Origin: an uncultured Clostridia bacterium
GTDB lineage: Bacteria; Bacillota; Clostridia; TANB77; CAG-508
DNA: 64,000 nt
Assembly (NCBI GenBank): GCA_934149005.1
Contig: CAKPDN010000005.1
Location: 1-64,000 of the forward strand
Direction of reading: 5' to 3'
Below are positions 8,872-17,907 of this stretch, one piece after another. Position numbers and translations under genes: made by a program. Under the pieces are notes generated by a model. That model had not been told where the DNA came from and searched no databases. It worked only from the letters and a program-made list of their open reading frames with translations. The first letter of the stretch is position 1. Every line of letters starts with the position of its first letter.

Positions 8872-9387
8872 ATGCAAAAAATAATAGATTTTTTTAAAAC
8901 AGATAATTATTTAGTGGTTTTAAGCTTTTTTGTTATAATTTTATTTATTGGATTTATAATATTATTAGTTAATAATATAAATATGAATAAAAAATATAAA
9001 AATTTTATGAAGAAATTAGGAAAAGGTAAAGACTTAGAAGAAGATTTAGAAAATTTTATGTATAAAGTAGATAGAGTTGAAAAACAAAATGCTGAAATAA
9101 CTAATTTTTGTAAAAGTTTAGATGAAGATATATCTAAATGTATTCAAAAAGTTGGAATACTAAGATATAGTGCTTTTAAGGATACGGGAAGTGATTTGAG
9201 TTTTGCAGTTGCTTTATTGGATGAAAAAAATGATGGTGTTGTTTTTAATGGTATTTATTCAAGAGAAATGTCTAATATTTATGCTAAGCCGGTTGAAAAA
9301 GGTAATTCTAAATATACTTTATCAGATGAAGAAGTTGAAGCAATAAAAAAAGCTGTAAATTCTAATAATTTATATAAAGCAAGGTAA
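8872..9387 (+). CDS. DUF4446 family membrane protein
   Basis: A 171-residue protein with one N-terminal membrane segment (about residues 13-35), a coiled-coil-prone charged stretch, and a C-terminal domain containing KVGILRYSAFKDTGSDLSFAVALLD. That motif and the position right after parB are typical of DUF4446 proteins in Clostridia. The function is unknown. It starts 12 bases after parB with GGAAGG and is probably in the parAB operon. Confidence 0.85.
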   Translation: MQKIIDFFKTDNYLVVLSFFVIILFIGFIILLVNNINMNKKYKNFMKKLGKGKDLEEDLENFMYKVDRVEKQNAEITNFCKSLDEDISKCIQKVGILRYSAFKDTGSDLSFAVALLDEKNDGVVFNGIYSREMSNIYAKPVEKGNSKYTLSDEEVEAIKKAVNSNNLYKAR

Positions 9388-9411
9388 AATTAAAAAATAT
9401 AAAAATTTCTA

Positions 9412-9440
9412 TTGACAAATGTTTTTAAAAATGCTAATAT
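9412..9440 (+). promoter_or_regulatory. Promoter for the tRNA-Ser genes
   Basis: TTGACA (9412-9417), a 17-base spacer and TAATAT (9435-9440) form a near-consensus sigma-A promoter about 45 bases before the first tRNA. Confidence 0.75.
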
Positions 9441-9484
9441 AAATACTGTCGTTAGGCAGCCTTAAAAATATTTGTCTAATATAT

Positions 9485-9576
<92 letters not shown>

Positions 9577-9651
9577 AACTTTTATATAGATATAAGACCA
9601 TAAATTTATAATTTTATAGATTTAAGTTTTTATATCTTTTTTTATATATTT

Positions 9652-9741
9652 GGAGATGTACCCAAGTGGTGAAGGGGACTGTTTGCTAAACAGTTAGGTC
9701 CCGAAAGGGGCGCGGAGGTTCGAACCCTCTCATCTCCGCCA
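9652..9741 (+). tRNA. tRNA-Ser(GCU)
   Basis: A complete class II tRNA: acceptor GGAGATG pairing with CATCTCC, anticodon stem ACTGT/ACAGT around loop TTGCTAA (anticodon GCT), a variable arm built from GGTCCCGAAAGGGGC-like sequence, and an encoded CCA. It reads AGC/AGU serine codons and is paired in tandem with tRNA-Ser(UGA). Confidence 0.95.
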
Positions 9742-9744
9742 TAT

Positions 9745-9792
9745 TATAAAAGAATATAGAAATGTAAAGTTTTTATATTCTTTTATTGTTTT
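9745..9792 (+). terminator. Terminator after the tRNA-Ser pair
   Basis: TAAAAGAATATA and TATATTCTTTTA form a 12-bp AT-rich stem around a 17-base loop, followed by TTGTTTTTG. It ends the tRNA transcript. Confidence 0.65.
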
Positions 9793-10124
9793 TGATATAA
9801 AAAATGGGTAATACAAATAAGAAAAATATTTATTGTTGGAATAAAAATATAAAATGAAAGCTTAAAACTGTGGTGAGAGCTTTTATTTTTTTAAGTAAAT
9901 TAATTAATATAAATTTTATTTTATATAGTATTATAAAAATTTAAAAAAAATCACAAAAAAGTTGACAAATAGTAATAAATATTGTAAAAGTAAATAAATG
10001 GAATAAAAAATACAAGAAAATTTATTAAAAATAGTAAAAAAATATCTAAAAAAGTAAAAAAAAGTTGAAAAAAAAAACAAAATAAGTTATAATCATTGTA
10101 TAGGGTAAGAAAGATGGTGATTTA
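9793..10124. other. AT-rich intergenic region before the secretion operon
   Basis: No gene is visible. A weak hairpin (AAAGCT at 9857, AGCTTTT at 9878, then ATTTTTTT) could be a second terminator. TTGACA at 9962 with TAAAAG 17 bases later is a possible weak promoter. The stronger promoter at 10065-10093 is annotated separately. Confidence 0.5.
10065..10093 (+). promoter_or_regulatory. Promoter of the type IV secretion-like operon
   Basis: TTGAAA (10065-10070), a 17-base spacer made almost entirely of A, and TATAAT (10088-10093) give a strong sigma-A-type promoter, 32 bases before the first pilin-like start codon. Confidence 0.75.
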
Positions 10125-10526
10125 GTGAACAAAATAAGTAAAATATTTATAATATCAATTATTATCCTTTTATTTGTAAATATATCTAATAAAGTTCGTG
10201 CTGTAGAAATACAAAGTGAGATGGATGAAATTAAATTAGCAACTACATCAATAAATCCAGATGACTATGACCCTTCAAAAAATCCGTTAACAACAACTGA
10301 TGCAGAAAAGGTAACTAAAAAGGTAGGGGTTGTATTAGGAGCTATTAGAAATTTTAGTGCAGTAGTTTCTGTTATCGCATTAATGATAATAGGTCTTAAA
10401 TATATGTTAGGAAGTGTAGAAGAAAAGGCAAATTATAAAGCAACTATGATGCCATATATAATAGGATGTGTAATGGCTGTTGCTGGAACTACATTGGTTT
10501 CTTTTATATATGATGCTGTTAACTAA
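10125..10526 (+). CDS. VirB2/TrbC-like pilin subunit, copy 1
   Basis: A 133-residue protein with a signal peptide (hydrophobic residues 7-22, then a likely cleavage near residue 27), a short extracellular linker and two C-terminal membrane helices around the loop KYMLGSVEEKANYKA. That two-helix layout and the GSVEEKA loop are shared with the next two genes. It matches the small pilin (VirB2/TrbC) proteins that precede VirB4 in Gram-positive type IV secretion loci. The start is a GTG with GGTGAT upstream. The pilin role is inferred from topology and context. Confidence 0.7.
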   Translation: MNKISKIFIISIIILLFVNISNKVRAVEIQSEMDEIKLATTSINPDDYDPSKNPLTTTDAEKVTKKVGVVLGAIRNFSAVVSVIALMIIGLKYMLGSVEEKANYKATMMPYIIGCVMAVAGTTLVSFIYDAVN

Positions 10527-10554
10527 TATAAATAAAACAAAGTAGGTGATGACA

Positions 10555-10941
10555 ATGAGGTCAAAATCATTAATAATTATTATTCTAATATTAGTGATAA
10601 ATATAATATTTCTTAATATAAATAAAGTACAAGCAGATGCAATTTCAGATGGGATTACTGGAGGAGATAGTTTTTTAGATGCAGGAAAAAGTAATATTGT
10701 TAGTATAGATACATCTAAATTACAAGATACTTCAAATGTTGTATATAATATTTTACTATTAGCTGGCATGGTTGTAGCTGTTGTAATATCTGGAATTTTG
10801 GGAATTAAATTTATGATTGGTTCAGTTGAAGAAAAAGCTCAAATTAAAGATGCTCTAATACCTTTTATTATAGGCTGTGTGGTTGTATTTGGTGCATTTG
10901 GAATATGGAAGATATTTATCAATATAGGAAAAAATTTATAA
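10555..10941 (+). CDS. VirB2/TrbC-like pilin subunit, copy 2
   Basis: A 128-residue paralogue of the preceding gene: signal peptide at residues 5-25, a 35-residue linker, then two helices flanking IKFMIGSVEEKAQIKDA. Its N-terminal half differs from copy 1. I place the start at ATG 10555 after GTAGGTGAT; in-frame GTG 10546 and ATG 10549 are alternatives that overlap the ribosome binding site. It probably forms a heteropolymer with, or is an alternative to, copies 1 and 3. Confidence 0.7.
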   Translation: MRSKSLIIIILILVINIIFLNINKVQADAISDGITGGDSFLDAGKSNIVSIDTSKLQDTSNVVYNILLLAGMVVAVVISGILGIKFMIGSVEEKAQIKDALIPFIIGCVVVFGAFGIWKIFINIGKNL

Positions 10942-11015
10942 ATTAGTTATTAAAGTTTACTTAGAATACTAGGTAATTTTATATAAATATAAAAATAAAA
11001 AAGGAGGAAATAAAC

Positions 11016-11381
11016 ATGAAAAATTCAATGAAAATACTTACAGCAATATTATTAATAGTAATGATTGTTACTTTTACATCTAGTGTATTTGCAGCAGGAA
11101 CAGCAGTAAAACCAGGAGACTTAGAATCAAAGGTTGATTATGGAAATGTAAATGATAGAAACAATTTAATGACTAAAGCTGGAAAAATAATGGGTATGAT
11201 AAGAAATGTTTCTGCTATAGCAGCTGTAATCATAATAATGGTTTTAGGTGTAAAATATATGCTAGGAAGTGTAGAAGAAAAAGCAGATTACAAAAAATCT
11301 TTTGTGCCATTAATAATAGGAATTGTATTAGTAGTAGCTGCAACAAGTATTGCAACATTTATATTTGGTATAATAGATTAA
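11016..11381 (+). CDS. VirB2/TrbC-like pilin subunit, copy 3
   Basis: A 121-residue protein with a clear signal peptide ending near VFAAG (residue 27) and two membrane helices around VKYMLGSVEEKADYKKS, nearly identical in this loop to copy 1. It has the best ribosome binding site of the three (AAGGAGG), suggesting that it is the major subunit. A terminator directly follows, so much of the transcription of the three pilin genes would stop here, which would give excess pilin over machinery. Confidence 0.72.
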   Translation: MKNSMKILTAILLIVMIVTFTSSVFAAGTAVKPGDLESKVDYGNVNDRNNLMTKAGKIMGMIRNVSAIAAVIIIMVLGVKYMLGSVEEKADYKKSFVPLIIGIVLVVAATSIATFIFGIID

Positions 11382-11388
11382 TTATAGA

Positions 11389-11420
11389 AAGGATAATTCT
11401 TTTGAATTATTCTTTTTTTA
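11389..11420 (+). terminator. Terminator after the third pilin gene
   Basis: AAGGATAATTC (11389-11399) and GAATTATTCTT (11404-11414) pair around TTTT with one G-T pair and run into seven T. It separates pilin genes from the secretion machinery genes. Confidence 0.8.
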
Positions 11421-11556
11421 TGCTTAAAAATAAAAAACAAATGCCCGTAAGAAAAAAACATTTATTTAAAAAAACAAAATATTACAACAATGTTACAAAT
11501 CTATTAAATTTCCACTTTTTTTGATAAAAACTATACAATTATCCACAAGTTTATGT

Positions 11557-11562
11557 TATAAT
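11557..11562 (+). promoter_or_regulatory. Extended -10 promoter for the secretion machinery genes
   Basis: TGTTATAAT (TG-N-TATAAT) is an extended -10 element ending 44 bases before the prgI start. I see no good -35, as expected for this promoter class. Confidence 0.55.
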
Positions 11563-11606
11563 ATATATTGTAAAAATGTAAATTTTAGAATACGGAGGAG
11601 AAAACT

Positions 11607-11960
11607 ATGCAAACCTATGAAATACCAAGAAATTATAAAGGAGAAGGAAGAATATTATTTATATTTTCAACTAAAGGACTAATATATACATCTATTGGTG
11701 CTGGAGTTGGATTAGTATTTTATTTTATATTGAAAATATTAGGATTTTCAATGATAGGACTTATTATTACATTGATATTTGCAGCAATTGGTTTTGCCAT
11801 AGGAACATTTAAAGTACCAGAGTCAAATGCTTTTGAGATAACGAAAAAAACAGGAGGAGAAAATATTGATGATGTTATTCTAAGATGGATAAAGTTTAAG
11901 AAGAATGCTAATAAAATTTATGTTTATAAAGCGGAGGAGGAAACAAAAGATGAACAATAA
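11607..11960 (+). CDS. PrgI family membrane protein of the type IV secretion system
   Basis: A 117-residue protein with an N-terminal YEIPRNYKGEGRIL motif, two membrane helices (about residues 25-45 and 49-70), and a cytoplasmic tail. The N-terminal EIPRxYK-like motif followed by two helices is typical of PrgI/TcpE-like proteins, found next to VirB4 in Gram-positive conjugation loci. The ribosome binding site is TACGGAGGAG. Its 3' end overlaps the next start by 11 bases. Confidence 0.75.
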   Translation: MQTYEIPRNYKGEGRILFIFSTKGLIYTSIGAGVGLVFYFILKILGFSMIGLIITLIFAAIGFAIGTFKVPESNAFEITKKTGGENIDDVILRWIKFKKNANKIYVYKAEEETKDEQ

Positions 11961-13182
11961 TCAAATGATGAATTTATTAACAATATTGTTAGGAATTATG
12001 ATTAGTATATTATTTATTTTATGTATTATTTTTGTAGTGTTAAAATTAAAAAGCAGTAAACCAAAAAATAAAAATAAGAAAGAAGAAAAAAATGTAGTTA
12101 AAAAAGGAACTGGAACTACTACACCTCAAAGCTATACAAAACAATCTATTTTTAAATTTATGGAATTTGATAAAATTGATGATAATATGATTGTACAAAA
12201 AGATGGAAAAAGATTTTTAATGGTTATAGAGTGTCAAGGCATAAATTATGATTTGATGTCTGGACTTGAAAAAAATAGTGTAGAACAAGGTTTTTTACAA
12301 TTTTTAAATACATTAAGATATCCAATTCAAATATATGTACAAACCAGAACGGTTAATTTGTCAAGTAGTATAAATACATATAAAGAAAAAATAGATGAAA
12401 TTTCTAAGCAATATGCAACTAAAAAAATGGAATACAATCAAAAAGTACGTTCAGGACAATATACAGAACAGGAACTTGCAAAGGAAAAATTTGAACTTGA
12501 AAGACAAAGGAATTTATATGAATATGGAATTGATATAGTTACTAATACAGAAAGAATGAGCTTAAATAAAAATATATTAAGCAAACATTATTATGTAATA
12601 ATTCCATATTATCCAGAAGAATCATCAAATAGTAATTTTGACAAGGAAGAAATTTCTAATTTAGCATTTTCTGAATTATATACAAAATGCCAATCTGTAG
12701 TAAATTCATTATCTGTATGTGGAATAAATAGTAAAATACTTGATTCAACAGAATTAGCTGAATTATTGTATGTAGCATATAACAGAGATGAGTCAGAAGT
12801 ATTAAATTTAAGAAGAGCTTTAAATGCGGGATATGATGATTTATATTCTACAGCTCCAGATGTACTAGATAAGAGAATGAAAGAATTAGATATTAAAATA
12901 GAAGAAGATGCTATAAAGAAAGCTAATGAAGTTTTATTTGATGTAATGGAAGAAAACCAAAAACAAAAGAGAATCAAACAAAAAGAAGAAGAATTAGATA
13001 GGTTAATTGATCAAATGGCAATGGCATTAATAGAAGAAAATAAAAGAACAGTTGGAGAAGACGTTGCAAATCAAGCTATTGAAAAAATAGAAAAAGATAG
13101 TAAAAAGACAAAAGATAAAGGAGGAGAAGAAAATGGGCAAAAAACAAAAACAACAAGAAGAAAAACTACAAGAACAGCTTAG
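11950..13182 (+). CDS. Membrane-anchored coiled-coil protein of the type IV secretion operon
   Basis: A 410-residue protein with an N-terminal membrane helix (about residues 7-30), a basic linker, a domain starting FMEFDKIDDNMIVQKDGKRF, and long charged helices with coiled-coil character at both sides of residue 300. The FDKIDDNMIVQKDGKRF block resembles the N-terminal domain of VirB4-like proteins, so it may be a split VirB4 N-terminal partner. I chose ATG 11950 because GCGGAGGAGG sits just before it. It overlaps virB4 by 50 bases. The function is uncertain. Confidence 0.6.
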   Translation: MNNNQMMNLLTILLGIMISILFILCIIFVVLKLKSSKPKNKNKKEEKNVVKKGTGTTTPQSYTKQSIFKFMEFDKIDDNMIVQKDGKRFLMVIECQGINYDLMSGLEKNSVEQGFLQFLNTLRYPIQIYVQTRTVNLSSSINTYKEKIDEISKQYATKKMEYNQKVRSGQYTEQELAKEKFELERQRNLYEYGIDIVTNTERMSLNKNILSKHYYVIIPYYPEESSNSNFDKEEISNLAFSELYTKCQSVVNSLSVCGINSKILDSTELAELLYVAYNRDESEVLNLRRALNAGYDDLYSTAPDVLDKRMKELDIKIEEDAIKKANEVLFDVMEENQKQKRIKQKEEELDRLIDQMAMALIEENKRTVGEDVANQAIEKIEKDSKKTKDKGGEENGQKTKTTRRKTTRTA

Positions 13183-15097
13183 AGAAGCACAGGAAGAAGA
13201 AGTAAAAATACTTAAGAAGAAAACTATAAAAGAATTGATAGCACCATCAGGAATAGATGCATCTAATATAGACCATTTGGAGATAATTTCTAATACTAAA
13301 AGATACGCAAGAAGCTTTTTTGTATCATCTCTTCCTAGAATGTGTACTTTTCCAGAGTTATTTAGAGATATGTACATGTTTGGGGATATAAATACATCAA
13401 TATATATTAATCCTATTAAAGAAGAAAAATCTCAAAATGATTTAAATAGAGTAATAAACGAATTGGAAACTGAAAGAATTGTTGCTGCTGATAAAGGTAA
13501 TATAAATAGAGAAAGTACTATTTCTCAAAAAAGATTTGAGGCAGAACAATTAAGAGATGAGATTGCGGCAGGTTTTAATAAATTGTTTGAGGCTTCTATA
13601 ATATCAACTATTTTTACATATAGTTTAGAAGATTTAGATAGGCAAACAAAGTTGTTGTCTTCTGAAATGTCTAAATCATTAGTAGGAATAAAAACGGCAT
13701 GGGGAATGCAAGAAGAAGCTTTTAAATCAAACTTGCCTTTTATGCAAGACAAGATAAATAAAACACATACATTTGATAGAAATTCAATGGGAACAGTATT
13801 TCCTTTTACAACTTCAGAGGTTGGACATCCTACAGGAGTGCCTTTAGGATTTAATAAACAAACAGGTACACCAATATTATTTGATAATTTCCATTCATCA
13901 CTTACAAATTATAATATGGTTATATTTGCTAAGTCTGGTGCTGGTAAATCTGTTACAATGAAAACTTTAATATCTAGGTCATCTGTTCTTATGGGAATAG
14001 AAAGTTTGGCACTAGATGCTGAAGGGGAATATACAATAGTTGCTGAAAGTCTAGGGGGAATAAATGTTGTAATTAGTCCTACTTCAAAAACTGTTATAAA
14101 TTTGTTTGATTTGGAAACAGAAATTATAAAAGATGAAATTACTGGAAAAGAAAGAATAACTTTAAACATAGAAAATAAAGTAGAAGATGTTACTCAAGCT
14201 TTAGTAACTATGGCTAAAGGAAGTACAAGGTCAGATGAAGTAAATGAATTAACAAAACAAATTATAGCAGAATCTGTCGCAGAGGAATATGCAGCACTTG
14301 GAATAAATAGTAATCCAGACAGTTTGTATAAAACTGCAAATGGAAATTTGATGCAGGGAAATTTATTTACAAAAGAGAAAAAAGATATGCCAACAATTGG
14401 TTCTTGGTATAAAAGAATTGAAGCAAAGGCTAGGGAAAATACAAATAAAGATTATCAATATCATTATAGTTATTTACTAAAAGTTATGAAACAATACATA
14501 AGAGAATATGATGGACAAATGGCTTATTTTGATGGTCAATCAACATTTGAATTGTTGGAAGGAGCACCATTTATAAATTTGGATATTTCCCAATTGGAGG
14601 AAAGGTTTGCAAGACCACTTGCACAACAAATTTTGCTTTCTTGGATTTGGGAAAAATTTGTTAAGAAAAACAGTGAAGATAGAAAAAAAGCTACACAAAA
14701 GAGAGTTTTAGTTGATGAGGCTTGGATGTTGTTGCCATATCCAGAGGCAGTAGATTTTTTAAATAAAATGGCAAGACGTGCGAGAAAAAGAAATGTTTCT
14801 TTGGCTATTGTTTCTCAAAGATTCCAAGACTTTTATGAGAAACCAGAGGCTCAAGCGGTTCTTACTTCTTCAGATACAAAATTATTTTTAGCACAAGATA
14901 AATCTGAAATACAATACTTAAAAGAAGTGTTTAAACTTTCAGAAGGGGAGGCTAACTTTTTAGTAACTTGCCAAAAAGGTGAGGGATTGCTAAAAGTTGG
15001 TGCAGATTCGGCAATATTAAAAATAATGCCAACAAGAAAAGAATTTGAGTTTGTTGAAACAAATTTAAATCAAATTGCAAAAAGAAATAATGCATAA
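13133..15097 (+). CDS. VirB4-family secretion ATPase
   Basis: A 654-residue AAA+ ATPase that would power assembly or secretion at the membrane. The Walker A SGAGKSVT lies near residues 267-274 and the Walker B VLVDEAWMLL near 523-532, followed by ARRARKRNVSLAIVSQRFQDF, the arginine-rich and glutamine motif region typical of VirB4/TraE/ConE proteins. A conserved substrate-like N-terminal region precedes it. The start ATG follows AGGAGGAG inside the preceding gene. No coupling protein (VirD4) is found nearby. Confidence 0.88.
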   Translation: MGKKQKQQEEKLQEQLREAQEEEVKILKKKTIKELIAPSGIDASNIDHLEIISNTKRYARSFFVSSLPRMCTFPELFRDMYMFGDINTSIYINPIKEEKSQNDLNRVINELETERIVAADKGNINRESTISQKRFEAEQLRDEIAAGFNKLFEASIISTIFTYSLEDLDRQTKLLSSEMSKSLVGIKTAWGMQEEAFKSNLPFMQDKINKTHTFDRNSMGTVFPFTTSEVGHPTGVPLGFNKQTGTPILFDNFHSSLTNYNMVIFAKSGAGKSVTMKTLISRSSVLMGIESLALDAEGEYTIVAESLGGINVVISPTSKTVINLFDLETEIIKDEITGKERITLNIENKVEDVTQALVTMAKGSTRSDEVNELTKQIIAESVAEEYAALGINSNPDSLYKTANGNLMQGNLFTKEKKDMPTIGSWYKRIEAKARENTNKDYQYHYSYLLKVMKQYIREYDGQMAYFDGQSTFELLEGAPFINLDISQLEERFARPLAQQILLSWIWEKFVKKNSEDRKKATQKRVLVDEAWMLLPYPEAVDFLNKMARRARKRNVSLAIVSQRFQDFYEKPEAQAVLTSSDTKLFLAQDKSEIQYLKEVFKLSEGEANFLVTCQKGEGLLKVGADSAILKIMPTRKEFEFVETNLNQIAKRNNA

Positions 15098-15121
15098 AGT
15101 ATGCAGGGAGGTTTAAACTTT

Positions 15122-17890
15122 ATGAGGATTTTTCAAAGTAAAAATATGAAATTGTTTAAGAAGTTAGTAATATTTACAGTAATTTTAGTTATAATTGGTT
15201 TCTCTCTTTCTGGAGAAGTTCAGGCAAAAGATAGTACTAAAGGTGGAAAATTATTAAATCCAATAGGGGAATTACTGGTTTTTACTGGTGATGGAATAAT
15301 GAATATTGTTCATACTGTATTATATAGTCAAATAGATACTACCATAACTGTTGATTTAACAACAAGTATTTTGGGAATTATTGCTACAATAGCTGTTGGT
15401 TTAATTGCGGCAGCGGCGGCAGCAGTATTGTGTGTTGTTACTTGTGGTGCATTTGCAGCAGTACTGGCAACAATAGGCTTAACTATAGGAACAGTTGGGG
15501 CTGGGACAGTTCTTATAGTGGGGGCAACAGCAGGAGTTTGTGCAGCAGTAGCTTTTAATGCTAATGTGTTGCCAGATGTTATAGAAATTCCTGTATATCA
15601 AATTTCACCTGATAAAATATTTTCTAATGAAATACTATTATTTGATGTAGATTTTTTTAATCCGAAAGAAGATGAAGTTCTAAAAGATAGAAACGGAAAT
15701 GAGGTATACAATAATGATGGAACATTAAGATATTTACAATCAACAGCGAAACAATTAAGAACGGCAATAGCAAATTGGTATAATATTTTAAGAGATATTG
15801 CTATAGTAGTATTATTGTCTATATTGGTTTATATAGGAATTAGAATATTAATTTCTAGTGCATCTAATGATAAAGCGAAATATAAACAGATGCTGGTAGA
15901 TTGGATAGTAGCTATATGTTTATTGTTTGTTATGCAATATATAATGTCATTTTCTAATTTATTTATTGGAAAAGTTACAGAATTAGTAAAAACTACAAAA
16001 ACATCTAATGGGTATACAACATTTATAGAAGATAAAAATGGCAAAGTTTCAGAGAAATTGGATGATTTAGGATATGAATATAAAATAGAAGAACAAGATG
16101 GCAAAAAATTTGTGGTATGGCCAACAAATTCATTAGGGTTTGCTAGACTAGAAGCACAGATGGCAAAAAATGAAAATACAACGTTTGCCGGATATTCGCT
16201 AGTATTCTTTATTTTAGTATTATTTACAGTATATTTTATAGTAACTTATTTAAAAAGGGTATTATATATGGCATTTTTAACAATTATAGCACCATTTGTT
16301 GCTATGACATATCCGTTAGATAAGATAAATGATGGAAAAGCACAAGCTTTTAATATGTGGTTTAAAGAATATATATTTAATTTATTAATACAACCTATGC
16401 ATTTATTATTGTATACAATGTTAGTAACATCAGCTTATGAGTTAGCATCTACAAATATTATATATAGTTTAGTAGCTTTAGGGTTTATGATGCCAGCAGA
16501 AAAATTATTACGTAAATTCTTTGGATTTGAAAAAGCACAGACTCCTGGATTGTTAGCTGGTCCAGCGGGAGCTGCGATGACAATGTCTGCAATGAATAAA
16601 CTATTGGGAAAAGGGCCAAAAGGTGGACCAGGAAAATCTCCATCAGGTAATAGTACAAAATCAGATTCTGATAGTGTTGAAAAACCACCTAGAATTAATA
16701 AAGATTTTGACAAAGATGAATATATATTTGGTAATGGAGTAACTACGGGAGGAACCACACCACAAGTAGGAGGTACTACTGGAGGAACTATACCACAAGT
16801 AGGAAGTACTGCGGGAGGAACTACACCACCAATAGGAGGTACTACTGGAGGAGTTACACCACAAGTAGGAGGAACTACGGGAGGAGCTACACCACCAATA
16901 GGAGGCACTACAGGAGGGGTAACTACACCACAAGTAGGAGGCACTACAGGAGGGGTAACTACACCACAAATAGGTGGTACTACAGTAGGAGGAGCTACAC
17001 CACAAGTAGGAAGTACTGGGGGAGGAACCACACCACAAATAGGTGGAACAACAGGAGGAGTAACCTCACAAATAGGCGGTAGTCCAAGTGGAAATAATAA
17101 GAATAAACAAAAAATTTCAAAACCTACATTTAAGCAACGTTTTGGTGACAATTTAAGATCATATAAACCGGCAATGAGATATTGGTCTAAAGGAATGAAA
17201 AATAAGATGCAGGACAAAATTAAAAATGCACATCCTTTGAGAACTGGAGCGAGAATGGTTGCTGGAATTGGAACAGCAGCTGCAACTGGGGCTATTGGAT
17301 TAGGAGTAGGTCTTGCAGGAGGAGATTTTACAAAAGCATTCCAATATACAACAGGAGCTGCATTAGCAGGATACAAATATGGAACAGGTGAAATGGAAGG
17401 TATACAAAAAGATATACAAATTGATGGACTTGATGAGATACAAGAAAGAGCAAAATATGAAAATGAAGAAAGATATGAAGATGCTAAACAACAAGAATAT
17501 ATAGAGAAATATCAGAAAGATACAAAAAATCAATTTGAACTTGAAAGAAAGTATAAAGATAAAGCAAAAGTAAAAGAAATAATGAAAAATGATATACCTG
17601 AATTTATAAACAATGGTGTAACAGATATGAAAGATATTACTACAATTTTGGAAATGAGAGATAATAATCAAATAAAAGATATAGATGAAGGAATTGCAAT
17701 AAAAAAATATTCATCATTAATAGGTGCAGATTCGACTAAAATATCATCAAAGAAAAGAAAAGAATGGAACGATACATTTAAAGATAGATTTTCAAAAAAT
17801 GATAAATATAAAAATCAAGATCCGGATGATATGGCAAAAAAATTATTTGAAAAAATAGATGCATTTAATAAAATTAAATATAGTAAATAA
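15122..17890 (+). CDS. VirB6/TrbL-like polytopic membrane protein with Gly/Thr repeat tail
   Basis: A 922-residue protein: signal peptide (about residues 10-30), an Ala/Gly-rich hydrophobic pair (about 78-145), several membrane helices (about 220-240, 255-280, 355-415, 425-455), then a cytoplasmic low-complexity region (about 535-655) built of G-G-T-T-P-Q-V units, a small Gly/Ala membrane patch and a long charged helical C-terminus. Topology and position after VirB4 match VirB6/TrbL-like channel proteins. ATG 15122 follows CAGGGAGG; ATG 15101 is an alternative. The function is inferred. Confidence 0.7.
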   Translation: MRIFQSKNMKLFKKLVIFTVILVIIGFSLSGEVQAKDSTKGGKLLNPIGELLVFTGDGIMNIVHTVLYSQIDTTITVDLTTSILGIIATIAVGLIAAAAAAVLCVVTCGAFAAVLATIGLTIGTVGAGTVLIVGATAGVCAAVAFNANVLPDVIEIPVYQISPDKIFSNEILLFDVDFFNPKEDEVLKDRNGNEVYNNDGTLRYLQSTAKQLRTAIANWYNILRDIAIVVLLSILVYIGIRILISSASNDKAKYKQMLVDWIVAICLLFVMQYIMSFSNLFIGKVTELVKTTKTSNGYTTFIEDKNGKVSEKLDDLGYEYKIEEQDGKKFVVWPTNSLGFARLEAQMAKNENTTFAGYSLVFFILVLFTVYFIVTYLKRVLYMAFLTIIAPFVAMTYPLDKINDGKAQAFNMWFKEYIFNLLIQPMHLLLYTMLVTSAYELASTNIIYSLVALGFMMPAEKLLRKFFGFEKAQTPGLLAGPAGAAMTMSAMNKLLGKGPKGGPGKSPSGNSTKSDSDSVEKPPRINKDFDKDEYIFGNGVTTGGTTPQVGGTTGGTIPQVGSTAGGTTPPIGGTTGGVTPQVGGTTGGATPPIGGTTGGVTTPQVGGTTGGVTTPQIGGTTVGGATPQVGSTGGGTTPQIGGTTGGVTSQIGGSPSGNNKNKQKISKPTFKQRFGDNLRSYKPAMRYWSKGMKNKMQDKIKNAHPLRTGARMVAGIGTAAATGAIGLGVGLAGGDFTKAFQYTTGAALAGYKYGTGEMEGIQKDIQIDGLDEIQERAKYENEERYEDAKQQEYIEKYQKDTKNQFELERKYKDKAKVKEIMKNDIPEFINNGVTDMKDITTILEMRDNNQIKDIDEGIAIKKYSSLIGADSTKISSKKRKEWNDTFKDRFSKNDKYKNQDPDDMAKKLFEKIDAFNKIKYSK
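16739..17085 (+). repeat. In-frame Gly/Thr-rich repeats in the VirB6-like gene
   Basis: About a dozen degenerate 24-30 base units encode GGTTGG followed by V/A/T, TP and QVGG or PIGG variants. They look like expandable slippage repeats forming a flexible linker between the membrane channel and the C-terminal helical domain. Confidence 0.85.
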
Positions 17891-17907
17891 GTAGGAGGAC
17901 TATAATT

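Noticed and set aside
16435..17376. Long minus-strand frame opposite the VirB6-like gene
   Set aside because: Its Pro/Val-rich repeats are the antisense of the Gly/Thr repeats, with no ribosome binding site or known domain.
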